A stretch of DNA of 64,000 nucleotides from Todiramphus chloris collaris (Eukaryota; Chordata; Aves; Coraciiformes; Alcedinidae): NCBI GenBank assembly GCA_025345505.1, contig JANVCC010000077.1:4212607-4276606 (forward strand), read 5' to 3'. Position 1 is the stretch's first letter. Each line of letters opens with the position of its first letter. Both the position numbers and the translations under genes were made by a program. Of this stretch, positions 26,201 through 39,400 are shown piece after piece. The notes below the pieces were generated by a model, which was given only the letters and a program-made list of their open reading frames with translations, ran no database searches and was not told the DNA's origin.

Positions 26201-27741
26201 CTAATTCCACTTCTGTTTGAAACAAGAGAACTGTTTGTATTACAGAATCACTTTAAAAGGAAATTAGACATCTTTGGAAAGCTGAGGGGTTATCACTCTT
26301 GAAATGCAAGATGTTCCAAGATGCTACCTCTCATTTCCAGAGCACTCCTACTGGCAAGTAAGCTCTGCATTTGATTGACAACTAGTTAGCATTTAATAGG
26401 CAGAGGTACTAACAAAATTCACAAATCTACAAAGCAAAGTCAGAAATTGAGGATTTTTTTTTGGCTAGGTGTGGGGTTTTCATTCTGTTCGATGCTTTAC
26501 TTGATTTTAAAAGACAGAAATTTTTATACACATGTGCATTTAGTTGAAAGGCAGACTATGAAGACTGCAGACATATCAGTAGTTGATTATAGAAATTTAT
26601 TTATTCACAGCACAAATCCCACTAGGAAATGCAATCCATTTGCCAAAGAATCCTTTAAGCAGCTGTATCAAGCTACAGCTGCTCAAGAGGGGAAATTTGC
26701 AACACTTAACTACTCCAATCTAATTTCCAAAATCCCCACTATCTACAGTCTTTAAAGCCCAAGAGCATGGATTTTGTATAATTGATCGTGGTGCTGCAGG
26801 ATACCTAAGTAGAGGAGTACATTTCTCTTTTGGCATCGTGTCTGAAAAATAGTTGCTGCTGTGCTGGTAATGAAAGGAGTGAAGTGATTCCTGCATTGGC
26901 TGGCAAAAAAATTGTCTTGACATCAAAACCACACTGAGCCTTGATAGATAAAGGCAGGAAGAGCAGCTACAGACAGCAAAAAGGTTATTTAACAAAAAAT
27001 GGAGGTTCAAGCAATAGGCTGGAAGCTAATTTCTCTTATCATCTTTCTCCAAGACCATAGTAAGACATCAGAAAGCCCCAAAAGCTAAGACTGTGCTGAA
27101 TATTTGAAGCAGCTCTGGGGCGTGACTGAGTCTGCACTGCAGCAGCTTCACCTCCAGATGTTGCTCTAAATGCAAAGTCTAAATGGATGCCTCCAGCTAG
27201 GACAGCGGAGGAACAGCCCACTTCACACCATCTGTGCACTGTTGAGCTTGCTGCTCTAAGGACCATGGTTTATCCTCCTTCACACAGGACTTCCCTTATT
27301 CAATGGCCAAGAGGTTTCATTCAAACTCGGTTTGTACAGTACTTTGTGCTTTACTGCCATGATTTTTTTCCCCATTTTCTTGGTATTCTTGTGTCACAAA
27401 TAACATTATGCAAATTGGGTGTGGTTTGACATTTTAATTCCTGAAGTTTGGGCATCAGGAGCTCTCATCCCGGGTAATTCTATCAATGGTATAGATACTT
27501 TCTAAAATGCTGCATAGATTACTTCCAGTTTGGGGTTCAAAATAGCTTTTAAGATAGTTAGCTAATTTTCATTCACAGAAAGCCACTTTTTTTTTTTTTT
27601 TTACTCTAAATTCAGGTACAAAAAAATTAAACCTGATTTTCTTTTAAGGTGGAGCCCATACGTATTGCAGCTGAGATTTTTTTTTTAATGCACAACACTC
27701 CTTCCTCTACATTTAGGTAAAAGTAAATGGTCCCCAGTAGT
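20233..27741. other. Unique sequence, no supported gene
   Basis: No transposon copy or exon could be supported. Open frames of up to 143 codons occur (21438-21812, 25734-26165), but they resemble no known family and show no paired splice sites. A 9-bp inverted repeat (CTTTGTGCA 24188-24196 with TGCACAAAG 24205-24213) and a T tract at about 27587-27602 are the only local structures noted besides the A-rich tract near 22.5 kb. Confidence 0.55.
22513..22583 (+). repeat. Poly(A)/(GAAA)n simple repeat
   Basis: An A-rich stretch in which CCCAAAAACCC gives way to about 20 consecutive A and then to GAAA tetranucleotides. No retroposed body is recognisable on the left side, so I do not call a processed pseudogene. 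Confidence 0.9.
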
Positions 27742-28282
27742 CAGCACTGGTGAGGCTGAAATCTTGAGGACTGTATTGAGTTTTGGGCCCCTCACTCCAA
27801 GGACACCGAGGCACTAGAGTGTGTCCAAACAAGAGCAAAGAAGCTGATGAAGGGCCTGGAGCACACGTCTGATGAGGACCAGCTGGGAGAGTTGGGGTTT
27901 AGCCTGGAGAAAAGGAGGCTGAGGGGAGACCTCCTCGCTCTCTACAACTACCTGAAAGGATGTTGTAGAGAGGTGTGGGTCCGTCTGTTCTCCCAAGTAA
28001 CAAGTGATAGAACAAGAGGAAATGGCCTTAAGTTGTGACAAAGGAAGTGTAGATTAGATATGAGAAAGAATTTCTTTACCAAATAGGTTATCAGGCACTG
28101 GAACAGCTTGCCCAGGGAAGTGGTTGAGCCCCCATCCCTGGAGGTATTTAAGAGTTACATATACATAGTGCTGAGGGATATGGTTTAGTCAAGGTCTTCT
28201 CAGTGTCTGGTTAATGATTGGACTAGATGATCTTAAAAGTCTTTTCCAATCTAGGAAATTCTGAAACTCTGTGATTCTGTGG
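27742..28282 (+). mobile_element. CR1 LINE, 3' fragment, sense
   Basis: A 5'-truncated CR1 copy of about 540 bp. Landmarks in sense order are CACTGGTGAGGCTGAAATC, GAGTTTTGGGCCCCTCACTC, GGAGAAAAGGAGGCTGAGGG, CTCTACAACTACCTGAAAGG, CACTGGAACAGCTTGCCCAG and TTGGACTAGATGATCTT. It ends with the CR1 octamer tail in degenerate form (CTGTGATTCTGTGG). Only the end of the 3' region is kept, with no usable reading frame of the original polyprotein. The open frame at 27847-28038 lies inside this repeat and is not a gene. The start is approximate. Confidence 0.93.
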
Positions 28283-28344
28283 TCTGTTTTTCCTAAAATT
28301 TATCGCTTTCCAATCCTCTGTATTGAGTTTGCAAGGCAAGGATT

Positions 28345-29325
28345 TGGTGGTGGGTTGGGGACAGGGGCAGCTTCTGGGAGAAGCTGCTAGAAGCTTCCCT
28401 TGGGTATGACAAAGCCAATATAGCTGGCTTCAAAGCCGAGACCATTGGCAACAGTGGTTGTGCCTCTGGGATAACGTATACAGGAAGGGAAGAAAAAATC
28501 TGGGAAACTGCAACTGCAGCAGAAGAGAGGATTGAGACTATGTGAGAGAACTCTGCAGGCACCAAGGTCAGTGAAGGAAGAGGGGAAGAAGGTGCTCCAG
28601 GCTCTGGAGCAGAGATTCCCCTGCAGGTCATGATGAAGACCACGGTGAAGCAGGTGGTCCCCCTGCAGCCCATGGAAACTAATGGCAGAGTAGATACCCA
28701 CCTGTAGCACGTGGAGGACCACACACTGGAGCAGGTGGCTGCCCAAAGAAGGCTGTGACCTTGTGCGAAGGCCACACTGGAGCAGACTGCTGGCAGATCA
28801 TGTGGACCAGTGGAGAAAGGAGTCCATGCTGCAGGAAGATTGTTGGCAGAACCTGTGACACTGCTGGACCAGTTTGTTCCCGAAGGGCTACATACCATGG
28901 AAGGGACCCACACTGAAGGAGGGGAAGAGTGTGAGGAGTCCTCCCTCTGAGGAGAAAGAAGTAGCAGAAATAGCATGTGATGAACTGACCACAACCCCCA
29001 TTCCCGGTCCCCCTGTGCTGCTTGGTGGGTGGGGAGGTAAAAAATTCAGGAGTAAAGTTGAGCCTGAAAAGAAGGGGGGGCGGGGGGGAAGGTTTTCTAA
29101 GATTTGTTTTTATTTTTTGATTACCCTACTCTAATTTGATTGGTAATAAATTAATTTTCCCCAAGTCAAGTCTCTTTTGCCCATGATGGTAATTGCTGAG
29201 TGATCTCCCCCTGTCCTTCCCTTGACCCACAAGCCTTTCGTTATGTTTTCCCTCCCCTGTCTAGCTGAGAAGGAGTGGTAGAATGGCTTTGGTAACACCT
29301 GGAATCTAGCCAGGGTCAACCCTCC
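28345..29325 (+). mobile_element. ~1 kb solo LTR of an avian endogenous retrovirus, copy 1
   Basis: This segment shares its whole layout with 50295-51414. Both have an AAGCTGC...AGAAGCTTCCC start region, a GGGATAAC promoter-side block, GGATTGAGA...TGTGAGAGAA, a central GC-rich run of GGAGCAG and CTGCAG words, then GGGAAGAGTGTGAGGAGTCC, a poly(A) region (AATAAA at 29145-29150) and a CAGCCAGGGTCAAC-type end. The order fits U3-R-U5 on the + strand. No internal retroviral genes flank it, so it is a solo LTR. I know this family from neoavian genomes but cannot assign its class (ERVL or ERVK) without a search. Its right edge is doubled: a 14-bp block is repeated at 29311-29338. The 233-codon open frame on the opposite strand is a shadow of the LTR. 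Confidence 0.8.
29074..29088 (+). other. Potential G-quadruplex in LTR
   Basis: Seven G, one C, seven G. This is enough for four G3 runs with single-base loops. It lies in the LTR about 57 bp before the AATAAA signal. The matching place in the second LTR copy keeps a G-rich stretch of weaker form. Folding is predicted from sequence only. Confidence 0.5.
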
Positions 29326-29338
29326 AGGGTCAACCCTC

Positions 29339-32300
29339 CCTCCAGTTCAGTCTGGTGATGTTCTATCACAGACATATAAAAGTATTCTATATGAACATTT
29401 AGGTAGTAACACAGCTAAGTATTCCTCAGCATGCAGGACAATCCTTATTAATCCTCCACTGGGACTTTCTCCTCTCTGTAATGCTCCACACATTTATCTC
29501 ATACAAGCAAAATATAGCTGGCTGCAAAATACCCAGAAAGAAAAGGTCACATTTACAGAGCAGGAAATATTACCTTCCCCACAAGAACACAGAAGCATCC
29601 AGTAAATCCTTAGTAATGAAGAAACAATAAATTTCTGCCAGTATATACTGGTCTTACGAGAGAGGAAAGTTAAATTACTGCCGTCTGGTCTGGTGACATG
29701 AACCCCAGACGGCCGGATGAAGATTTTAACTTGTTGCTCATTCTCATTCTTTAGCGTCAGCGGAAGATGAATCAGGAACAGATGGGAGATCCAGTTTCAA
29801 ATCCATCATTCGCCAGCCCCTTTCGTAAACAGAAATCATTAGGTCGCCTTCAGGATTTGTCAGCCCTTGCTGGCCGGTCTGGAAGGCCAGTTGTGTCGTT
29901 TGGGAGTCACTCCGCAAGGCACTGCGGCCACCCTCCTGCCCTGCTCCATATGCCCTGATGTGCTGGGGTGGATATGAATCAACCACCCCTAAACGTCTGT
30001 GCAAACACCGACACACACTTTCCCCTCAGACATTTGCAGAAAAATGGAAGAAAACCTGACTTGTATGTGTTCAAATCCCCTTCCTCTGGCTTTGCAGGCC
30101 ACAGAGTGGTACAATGAACAGAAAAGCAGGCACCGAGTACCTGGCTCTGCCAGAGCAGCACTAGCCGTTTGTAAGCTTGGGATGTGATTTGAGTCACTGC
30201 ACGAATTTCCCAACTGAATTAAGCACTGCAGATATCAAATACAGATCTACACAGGAGAAAAAGAACATATCAGGAAGAAAAATTTCTTTGCACCTTCCCC
30301 TGGAAAAACAGACGGATGTGTTGGAAGCAGTCTGTGGGAGACAGTCACCTGTCTCAGGTTAAAGGGATCTTCTAGGCCCATTAGAAGAAGCCTCTGCCAT
30401 AAGGAAGAGGTCATAATCAGAGTTTCCTCATCCACAGTTAGCTATCATGCCTGCTACCTTGACTCTCCCAAGGTAAAAAGGAAATTCACCCATGGAAAAA
30501 ATGCTTTGTGTCTTTTTCCCACTGTAGATGGATGTATGTGGACAAGAATATGTTGACAGGAATAAAGGAAGCAATCATAACAGTGGCGTTTTCATTAAGT
30601 TATGGAGTCCTTCGTAATAGCTCCAAGACTTGATTCACTGAACTAGTAAGGCATACACTGCTTGTGCATGGTGTTTTCATTTTCTTCACTTTTGCCAAGG
30701 ATTTACAGCAGTCTGAAAGACTAAGTTATTAGAAACAGTTACCTAAGATGGAAATTTCTGTTGATTTCACCAGACAATTATCTTTCCTGAACTATTTGCA
30801 TATTTCATTCTGATTCATCCTGTATTTCATCCTAATTTAGCTAACACACAGTACTTGATAATCAATGAGATACTCCCCAGCTTTAGAAATAGATTTATAC
30901 ACTTGATCTCTGTCTGCATATTTGTTCCAGCAAGCTGCCTACCTAATGAACAACAAGAAGGATGCACATGGCTTTCCAGCAGAAAAAAAAAAAAAAAAAA
31001 TCAACAAAGCCCACAATTTTTCATTATTACAGTTCCTTCCAGGCTTTATGAATCCCATTGCATTTGAAAGCAGTGAAATCATCCCGGTTTCCTAGGGTGC
31101 ATTACATTTTCAGTAGATATGGCAGTCTCATTACTTGATTGGTCACATCCTGTTTTCATAAATTGCTTTGAATCCTAAAATTCTCTGTGTAGAAGTCCTT
31201 CTTCCCTACCATGAGGCAGGACATGGCTTACCAAGACTACCCTGGAAATATATTTGTCTAATAATATATTCTTAACTCAAAAATTAATATACATCTCTAA
31301 TTTCTCTTCCTGCTATTTCAGTCAACTACTTCTTGTCCAACAGCCTGTGAACAATCAATATGTACATCAATATGACGAGTTTAATAACAATCCATTTATT
31401 TTCAAAATCTTTAATAATGTCCCCCCTTCAGGCTCTTCCAAACAGAACAAACCCAAACTTTGAACCTCTCTTTGCTTTCATCTGTTGGGCAGTTCTACTA
31501 CAGAACTTGCTCCCATTGCATGATTCTTAATATCTAGTTCCAAAAACTTGAAACAGGACATCACTTCCCAAGGCCTATTTCAACTTAAGCCATCCTACGC
31601 TTTTTTTTTCTACAGTCTGAAGCCTTCAAAGAGACAGAGAAAAATCCATAGTTGTGCTGCATGTCTCCTGCATCAAGCTGCTGTTCAATAACAGAATAGG
31701 ATTATTTTTTTTTTCCCCAGAGCTTGTATTGCTGAGCCCTATTCTATAACCCCATATTATATTCTTTCTGGATGTACTGTACCTGAACCAGATAGACCCC
31801 GTTTTGTGTTTGTGCAACTGCATTTTTCTTATGTGCCATGCTTTACACTTCTCTTCCCTGAATCATATCCCATTATTATTAAGCCTAAAAAATGAATCCA
31901 GAAAAAGATAAGTAGCAGTTGCCTACCTAGTAGGTGGAAACTTCTGTGTAATTCTTGTATCTTAATTATACCAAGAGGCTGATAGTCATCAAGCTGTGAC
32001 TAATGTGATAATGTTTAATTAATTTTCAGCAGTAGAAATGACTTAGACTGAAATTATGTTGTCTGTATTTGAAACCTTTGACACAGTGGTGTGACACCTT
32101 AAGAGGTGCCAGATAGAGCAAGACAGAGCTGACTCATGATGTTTGAAAGTGTAGCTAAGCACAAAACCAAGCTTTCTCCAGGTATATAAAAGTTCATATG
32201 CAGTACCTGAATCCAGATAGTCTGGCTGTTGATCAGAAATATGATGTTGGGTTCAGTGGTCACCCTTAGACTCATCATGTTGGAGGTGGGAAAAATTTAA

Positions 32301-32839
32301 AGCAGAACCATGATTAGCCCCCAAAGATGGAAATTAATAGCATAAACCACTGGAAAAAAAAAAAAACCACCAAAAAACCAAGCCAACAGCCATAAACACA
32401 TATTACAGGAGCAGATCCATGCCTAACATCACTCACTTCACTGCAGCAGTTGGCACAGACACTGTCTCCTGGTGTATACCGTGCTCGCAGTACCCTACTC
32501 ATCACAATGGGAGAATTACTTAACTCGGATCAGAGGAGAGTGGAGAGCACACCCCAGTCTCACTGGGCCCAGTAGGGTGTGCATCTCCCACTGCTGCTGT
32601 CCATTCTGCTATGCAGGTGCACAGCAGCATATACATACTTAGATGGATAGAAAAACCTGTTAACTTCAACAGCTCTGGTCCATGTGCCCTTCATGCAGGG
32701 CAATTCCAGCTTGAAGAAGTTTTCCTGACCTCCTCCCATGTACACAGGCCTTCCTCACCTTCAACCATGGCTGCCAAACCAGCCTGTGTCAATTGTCCCT
32801 AATTCATCCTGCTGGTAGACCTTACCTGCAGCTGTCCCA
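29339..32839. other. Unique sequence with a CpG-rich block
   Basis: This is mostly unique sequence. Between about 29680 and 30020 the CpG density rises clearly (about a dozen CpG in 330 bp, against very few elsewhere), and the block starts with a perfect 9-bp hairpin (29680-29713). A pyrimidine tract and AG at 29753-29754 resemble a splice acceptor. The rest holds an 18-A run at 30983-31000 and no recognised element. Confidence 0.5.
29680..29713 (+). repeat. Perfect 9-bp inverted repeat (hairpin)
   Basis: GCCGTCTGG at 29680-29688 pairs exactly with CCAGACGGC at 29705-29713 across a 16-nt loop. It contains CpG on both arms and sits at the edge of a CpG-rich block. Its function is unknown. Confidence 0.85.
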
Positions 32840-33490
32840 GCCCTTGTGCTTTCTCTTCTAGGAGCCACCAGAGCTCAGCATAGTATTCCAGATAAAGTCT
32901 TACCATTGCTTTGTACTCTGCAGTGATTCGCTTTGTATAACTGCCTTGTGCCATGGAATTCAGATTTTTCTGCCTCTGTTGGATATTGCCTATCTTGATA
33001 AGCTGAAGGGTCCTATTTGTATTTTCTGAAGTAAGGCAAGATGAGGGTTCGCAATCATCCTATGCTCAACTAATCCATTTGCTTCTCCTCCTCAGTCATT
33101 TCCACTGCAGTGTTCCCAGCCTAAATGAGAAAATTCTTATGATTAGTCCCAAAGTGTATGAACTTGCCCTTTGTTCGCTTGAATTTTATTCCATTTCTAT
33201 TGCTTCATGTTGAAGGTCATTGAGTTCATTTGAACAATATCCCAATGCTCCTCTGTACTTCTATCTCCAAATTTTGTACCATCAGCAAATTCTTACAGTA
33301 CCAAAGTCGCTAATGAAAAAATTACACAAAACCGAGGAACGGTCCTTCGGTAACTTGGCCAGGAGCCTATTTCCATTTAATATTCTGTTTTATCCAGTTC
33401 TTCCCTCATTTTTCAACCGTATCTTCTTCTTTTTAACTCACAACTCTTCACGTAATCCTACATCAAGTGGTTTAATGAAGAGAGAAAATC
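32840..33490 (-). mobile_element. Ancient, diverged CR1-type LINE fragment, antisense
   Basis: Read on the + strand, the landmarks follow the antisense CR1 order: AGCATAGTATTCCAGATAAAG (the 'cacagtattccaggt' block), a TTCATGTTGAAGGTCATTGAG block, CAAATTTTGTACCATCAGCAAA (the 'cagttttgtgtcatctgcaaa' block) and ACCGAGGAACGGTCCTTCGGTAAC (the 'gatccctgggggacac' block). Similarity is by eye and the copy is heavily diverged, so it is likely an old insertion shared widely among birds or amniotes. The open frame at 33220-33513 is part of this repeat, not a gene. Both edges are approximate. Confidence 0.65.
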
Positions 33491-36400
33491 AGCTCTGCTT
33501 TTTACTTGTATAGAGCAATGATTATTAAGAAAAAAAATATTTTTGTTTAGTATGACTAACTTTCAGCAAGCCTAGGTTGTGTGTTGCCCTGATTTCTATT
33601 TAAATCCAGGCCTTGTTTTTGTTTATTTCCTCCAAATATGTTCTAAGCCTTTATAGACCTCTAGGATCAGACCAGTAGAACTACAGTTGCTCAGAATATC
33701 TTCTTTCATCCTAGTTTTAAATACAATAGAACAGCTCCACATTACAAGACAAATCTTTAATCGCCCTTACTGGAGGTCTTGGCTTTGCTGGACAATTGAC
33801 TACTCCACCAACAGATAGACATTGTTCTGGCTCCATGTCCTTTCTTTATTTTTGTATTAAAAAGACTCAAGAGTCTTTCATTGGTTTTCCATGTTATATG
33901 ATGCAGCTGCATGCTGAAGCTAGTTTGAAGATAAATCTGCCATTTTGTGCTGCTGTTGGTACTCTGCTTTCAGTGACGTTGCATCATGTTATGGCAGATG
34001 AATATCTGGTATCTCTGATAGTTTGTTTCTCTGGTTTTGGTACACATTTATTTTAACCCAGTTACTAGGAACTTCTACCTTATGCCCTGACACTGCTCCT
34101 TCAGTTCCTTCCTCTTTTCCCCTCAAACACCAAAGATAAATCCCTTATAGAGAGTGACAGGGAGGGTAAGGCTGCTTCAAGCACCAAAGTGGCACATTGC
34201 TGTGGAAATGTCTTAATTGTGGGATTAGTTATTTCTGGTAAAAGTTTTAATGGTACAGTCTGGCATGTTACCTTATGATGTCAGTTCAGGTAGGCAGATA
34301 TTTCTTTCAGTGTGAATGGCTATGCCTTTCATGAAAAGCAGTATCTGTTCTATGGCAATTTCAATAACTGACTATAATTTCATTTTGCGTTATGAGGATG
34401 GTTGATGCCTCTTCATGTTACGCTCTTGTAGATTACAAGAATTTATAGCTATTCAATACAGAATAAGTAATTTAAAAAAAAAAGTGTGTAAATTGTTTAG
34501 AGTATATCTCCCCGGTGTCTGCTATGAAATATACTTGTGGAATTTCAGTCTCTTTTTGCTTTTGGGGGAAAAGGATAGATTTTCAAAGGGAAAAAAAAAA
34601 AATTCAAAGCAATCAAGGCACAAAGATGACTAGGTCTTGAATTAGAGCAAATTAATGTAATCTCCAATGACCTAAGTAGTTTCATTCTTTTTCCTCAGAA
34701 ACATTGTAATTGAGCAATAGTGTACATTTTTGTTTATGCTTCATTTCTATTATAATTTTATGTTCTATTATTTTATACTAGGGTTTCAACAGAATATATC
34801 AAAATCGAAAACCATAGACATTCTTCAGTCTGGGAATCCAGACAAATCTAAAACCTACTCACTGGAAAAACTTACACAAACAATGGGAGCTCAATAAAAA
34901 CTCATGATTCATTTCAAAACTAGCAGAGAAGCAACTTATTTTTGACAAGGAATCTCTGAATCTTCCCCTTCAGATACCCTCATTTTACCTAGACAATAAA
35001 ATTAGTACTCAAAATCACAGTGCATCCAGGGGCAAGACTGTCATGATGAAATTTAAAAGATACCAGCAAGCAAATCAGAAGCATCTAACCTGTTTTTAAA
35101 AGCAATAATAAGTCCTCATCTCCATAAGGAGGAGGCCTAAAAGATAACCTGCCTTGAAGATGACCTTCAAAGGGAAAAAAGAAACAAAACCTGAGAATAA
35201 GTACAAGGGCAGAATGCCCTCAATAAGCAAGACTTGCAGAGGTCAGCTTACTACAAAAAAAACTTTAAACAACTGTTTATAGTCCTTGCTGGATAATGCC
35301 TGATTTACCACTGTTACCCAGAAAGCTCCAAACAGCTGGGGCAAAGTACAATTAACTGTGATGTGGAAGGATTCACAAAGGTCTGAGGTTTATAATAAAA
35401 TGTTTTTACATGGTTCATGTAATTTAGCAGCACAGTCCTCTTGCAATATGTCTGTGTGCAGTTTCTGCAGTGTCCATCATGAAAATTAAAATGGTCATTT
35501 GGAGGAGAGATAACAGAATTGAGGTGCAAGTCTCTCCCGACTGCAGCTGTCAACCTTTGGTAGCCTTTGTGGATTTACACAATATCAGACTGCTCTCTAA
35601 AGGCTCTGAATTTAAAGCGAAAGAGGAATGCAGGTGAAGGGTTAAATCTCAGAAGGGAACAGAAAAGTCTACATAAAATTTGGCTTTGTTACTGAAAACT
35701 TCATATGTGTTTATACATACACGCATGTGTATAGATGCATATATTTACATACACAAATATACGTAATGTCCTCTCCTCAAAAACTTTGAATCCTTTAAGT
35801 GAAACATTTAAATACAGCACTGAAAACAGGAACTGAGAATGTGAGAAACAGAAAAGAAGGGGCACTTCAGTATCAAGTGCACTACATAAGTAAAGTGAAT
35901 AAGTTGTGGCAAGCAAAGGTAAACTGTGGCCATTTCCTTCATCTTCCAGATTCCTCTTTTGTTCAGCCCGCTGAAAATGTATTCCTAAAGTATCATTGAA
36001 ACTTCCACTCCAACTGTCTATGTGATCTATGCTCTCATTGAACTATTCAGCTGGGTTTAAGGGTAGGACATTTTCTAGGGACATTACTGCTCTTTTAGAA
36101 ACCAAGCTCCTTTCTCTGCTGAGTCCTTTTTCATTTCAGACAGTGTTTTTCATTTTCAGACAGGAGAGAGAAAAAAAAAATCAACATGAAGACAACTCAT
36201 TTTTTCATTCAGTTACCTACAAAAAGTATGAGGGAAAGGCCTGGATTAATTGTTACCTTTGAAGCTATTACTGTGGAATGGAGATCTTATAATTAGTTAG
36301 AGATTGATAATATCTGCAGGCTGGGACACTGGGATGATGGGTACTTTGCAACTATACAAAAAGCAGGATCATCTAATACTTTTCTATTCATAAAGTAAGT

Positions 36401-39400
36401 CCTTCTGCCCTCTCTAGGCATGGGAAGCCCATACAATGAGAGAATTTGACCCTCAGGATGGCTTACAGAATTGCTAGTCCCCTCAATTACCCTGCTCACA
36501 TATGGGGAGCTCAAAGAAATGCATCACACCATAATATGATTGTCCCTCATTCAATCTAGGAAGATCATTATCTCTGGAGTTAATAGTACAATATTTAACC
36601 CAGCAGAGTGTATTTAGAGTTGCTATTAAACAACAATATTGAACTAAGTAATAACCAGCCCTTGTCTCAGCTATTTATGATTCCAGCAATAGATTATATG
36701 CATCACTGGCTTTCTCTTCTGGCATCTGTAAACTCTTCTGACTAGTTAAATGCTCCAGCATTGATACTAGAAGCAGCAATCACTACATGCCGATTTGCTG
36801 CTAATGAAGGAAACAGATCCAAGACCTAGGGTCACCTTCCTTTATCCACAATGCATTCTAATTTTTCTAAAACAAGGTTTATTTGGTAGGGAGAGGGGAG
36901 AAGGAGGGGGAGCAGAGTTCTGCTGATTTTATTGTACAGCTCTGAAAGGAAAGCAAGATAAACAGATAATCATTTCTCTGTCTCCAATTTACATGAGCCC
37001 TCCCCTGGTACTTATGCTGCAAAGTCAGGAAAAATTGAGGTGTATGAAACAGAGCCTTAGTGCTTCTTCATCTTGAGTCAAGCCAAACTGCATGTGTGCA
37101 TGTAAGTCACTGCTAGAAGCTTCTAGTTACATATAACCATCACTTTTTTCAACTCTTAACTGTTTATGCTAGAAAGCAGATGATACAGAATTAATCAGAT
37201 AAATCCCATCCAGCAAGGAAAAACAATTGCACTGCTGTGTTCCCTCACACTGATTGCTTATAATCCCCCAGTAGCTGCCAAGGGATAGCCCTGGAAGGGA
37301 AGCTGGTTGTCAATACAGACTAATGGGCTCTCCCACCACCCTTCCTGAAAGAAAAAATCATTCCTGTAAATTGAGAATGTAACAATCTTGAAGTATGTGG
37401 CTAACAACCTAGACTGGTACTTCCCCAGGCTAGAGGCGTAGAAAAGCTGTTGGGCGACATGAGCGTAACATGTTTATACACTGTTTAGGTGGGCTCCACA
37501 AATGCTGTTACAATGGTTTTACTTCCTTAGTTTTCCCCGTAACTTCAAAAATAACACAGTAACAAATCCATTACTTTTCCCTTCTTCTGCTTCTGAAATG
37601 CTATGCTTTCTGGTTGGTGCTAAATGCCCATGACACTCCAGCACAGAGGTGGCCATACTTCAGGAGGAAGGGTGGACGGTATTCCTTCATCATAATGTAC
37701 CACATATGCAAATAAAGCAATACAGCAGTGAGTTAACAAGTGTTCCGGAGCGCACATGTTAGTACCAAGATGACAATCTGTAAGCACAGAATGCTTTCCG
37801 TCAATTCTCTTCCCTTTCTTGCCAGCAACAGCCCCAGTCCCACCCACAAACCAATGCTTGACTGCAGTGCTTAAACTAAGAGATCTCTCCTTGAATAACC
37901 TACTACTGCAGGTACTGTGGAAATGGCAGGTGCAGAAATCTCAACCATCATCCTAATGAAAGGCTGCAGTGATGACAAACACAGGCAAATTCATTATGCA
38001 AATGAGCGCTGGTTCCTGATATGGGTGCTGAACAGATCTCTTATTTTATCTCATGTCCTTTTTCCTGCCCTAGCAATCTCCTTGCTCTGCTCATCATCTG
38101 CAGCAGGGTAGAAACTCCACCTGCAGATGATATTGAGTGAGGATAGTTGATTAGTGTGAAGATCAATTAGATCTTCATTGGACTTAGGCTGGAGATATGA
38201 GCCCATGAAGAAGGAAAAAAGTCATTGAAAGAGCTCGTAGATTTACAGGGAGAGGACAACAGAAAGAAAGTCTAGGAATTACAAGGCCAATAAGAATAGG
38301 CTAAGAAAAGCACTAGAGACTTGAATACTTTCTTACAAATATGTGGATTTAAGACACATGGTTATCTGTTATGAAGGAGTTCAAACTGTCTCAGAGAGAG
38401 GCCTGAGGATGAATTACAACCAGAACCACAACAGCCCGTGCTTTTCCCTCTATTTTACTCCTTTCCAGCAGCAGCAGTGTTAAGGAGGATGTAGTTTATG
38501 GTACAGTTAAAACTAAGCTTAAGAGACTGCACAAATAGCCTGAAAGAGGTGAACATGTATGCAGAAATGTGCAGGGAAAGTATCATAAAAGCTCAGCCAT
38601 TTGACAAAATGGCTTTGAAAGGTTATACTATACACAGCTGTTTATAGATTATTTTAAGGTAAAAAAGACCCATGTTATCCTGCAGCATCAAACTCTCAAT
38701 AATATTAATGGTAACACTTCACCTAGGAATTCCTCTACTCTGCTCAATAACTTCTGGAATGGTTAAAACCCTCTTAGAAAGAAATCTCATTGCAGTTAAA
38801 GGACTGAAAGTGATGGAAAACTTTTCCTCTCAGCTGTCAGCCAACATTGTTAATTACATCTGCTGTTAGAAAATAAATCAGAAATAAAAAAAGATCTTAC
38901 TCTCATTTTTAATTCATCTGGTTTCAATTTCCAGCTACCACTTTTTCTTACAACTTTGTCTAAAATTAATGAGCCCTCTCCCGCCTCTGAGCTGTATACT
39001 AGATAGCTCCACTGGAGATACTTTGAGGGTGAAATCTAGTTACCTTTTAACCTTATTATAGACAGGAGCAGCAAAATCTCTCCTGTGATGCTTCCCCATT
39101 CACTTCTAGAGGCTGAACTTTAGGGAGCACTTCTACAAGTGACAAAGTGATTTTTTCCGGTTTGCAGTGCAGGGCTCCCCGGGGGGATTCTGCACTGCAG
39201 GAAGTGCCAGAAATGGTGCTTGTTCTCAGACACAGAGCTCTGGGATGTAGGTGAGGGCTGAAACTGTCTGATCACTTTATGTACCTCAATGTTCAACTTG
39301 TGGCAACATGTTCCACACTCAGGTCACAGAAATCCTTAGCCTAGACATGAAGATCCAAGCCTCAGCTCTCGGCCAGCTGTTCCCCAGCTGCACCAGCAGA

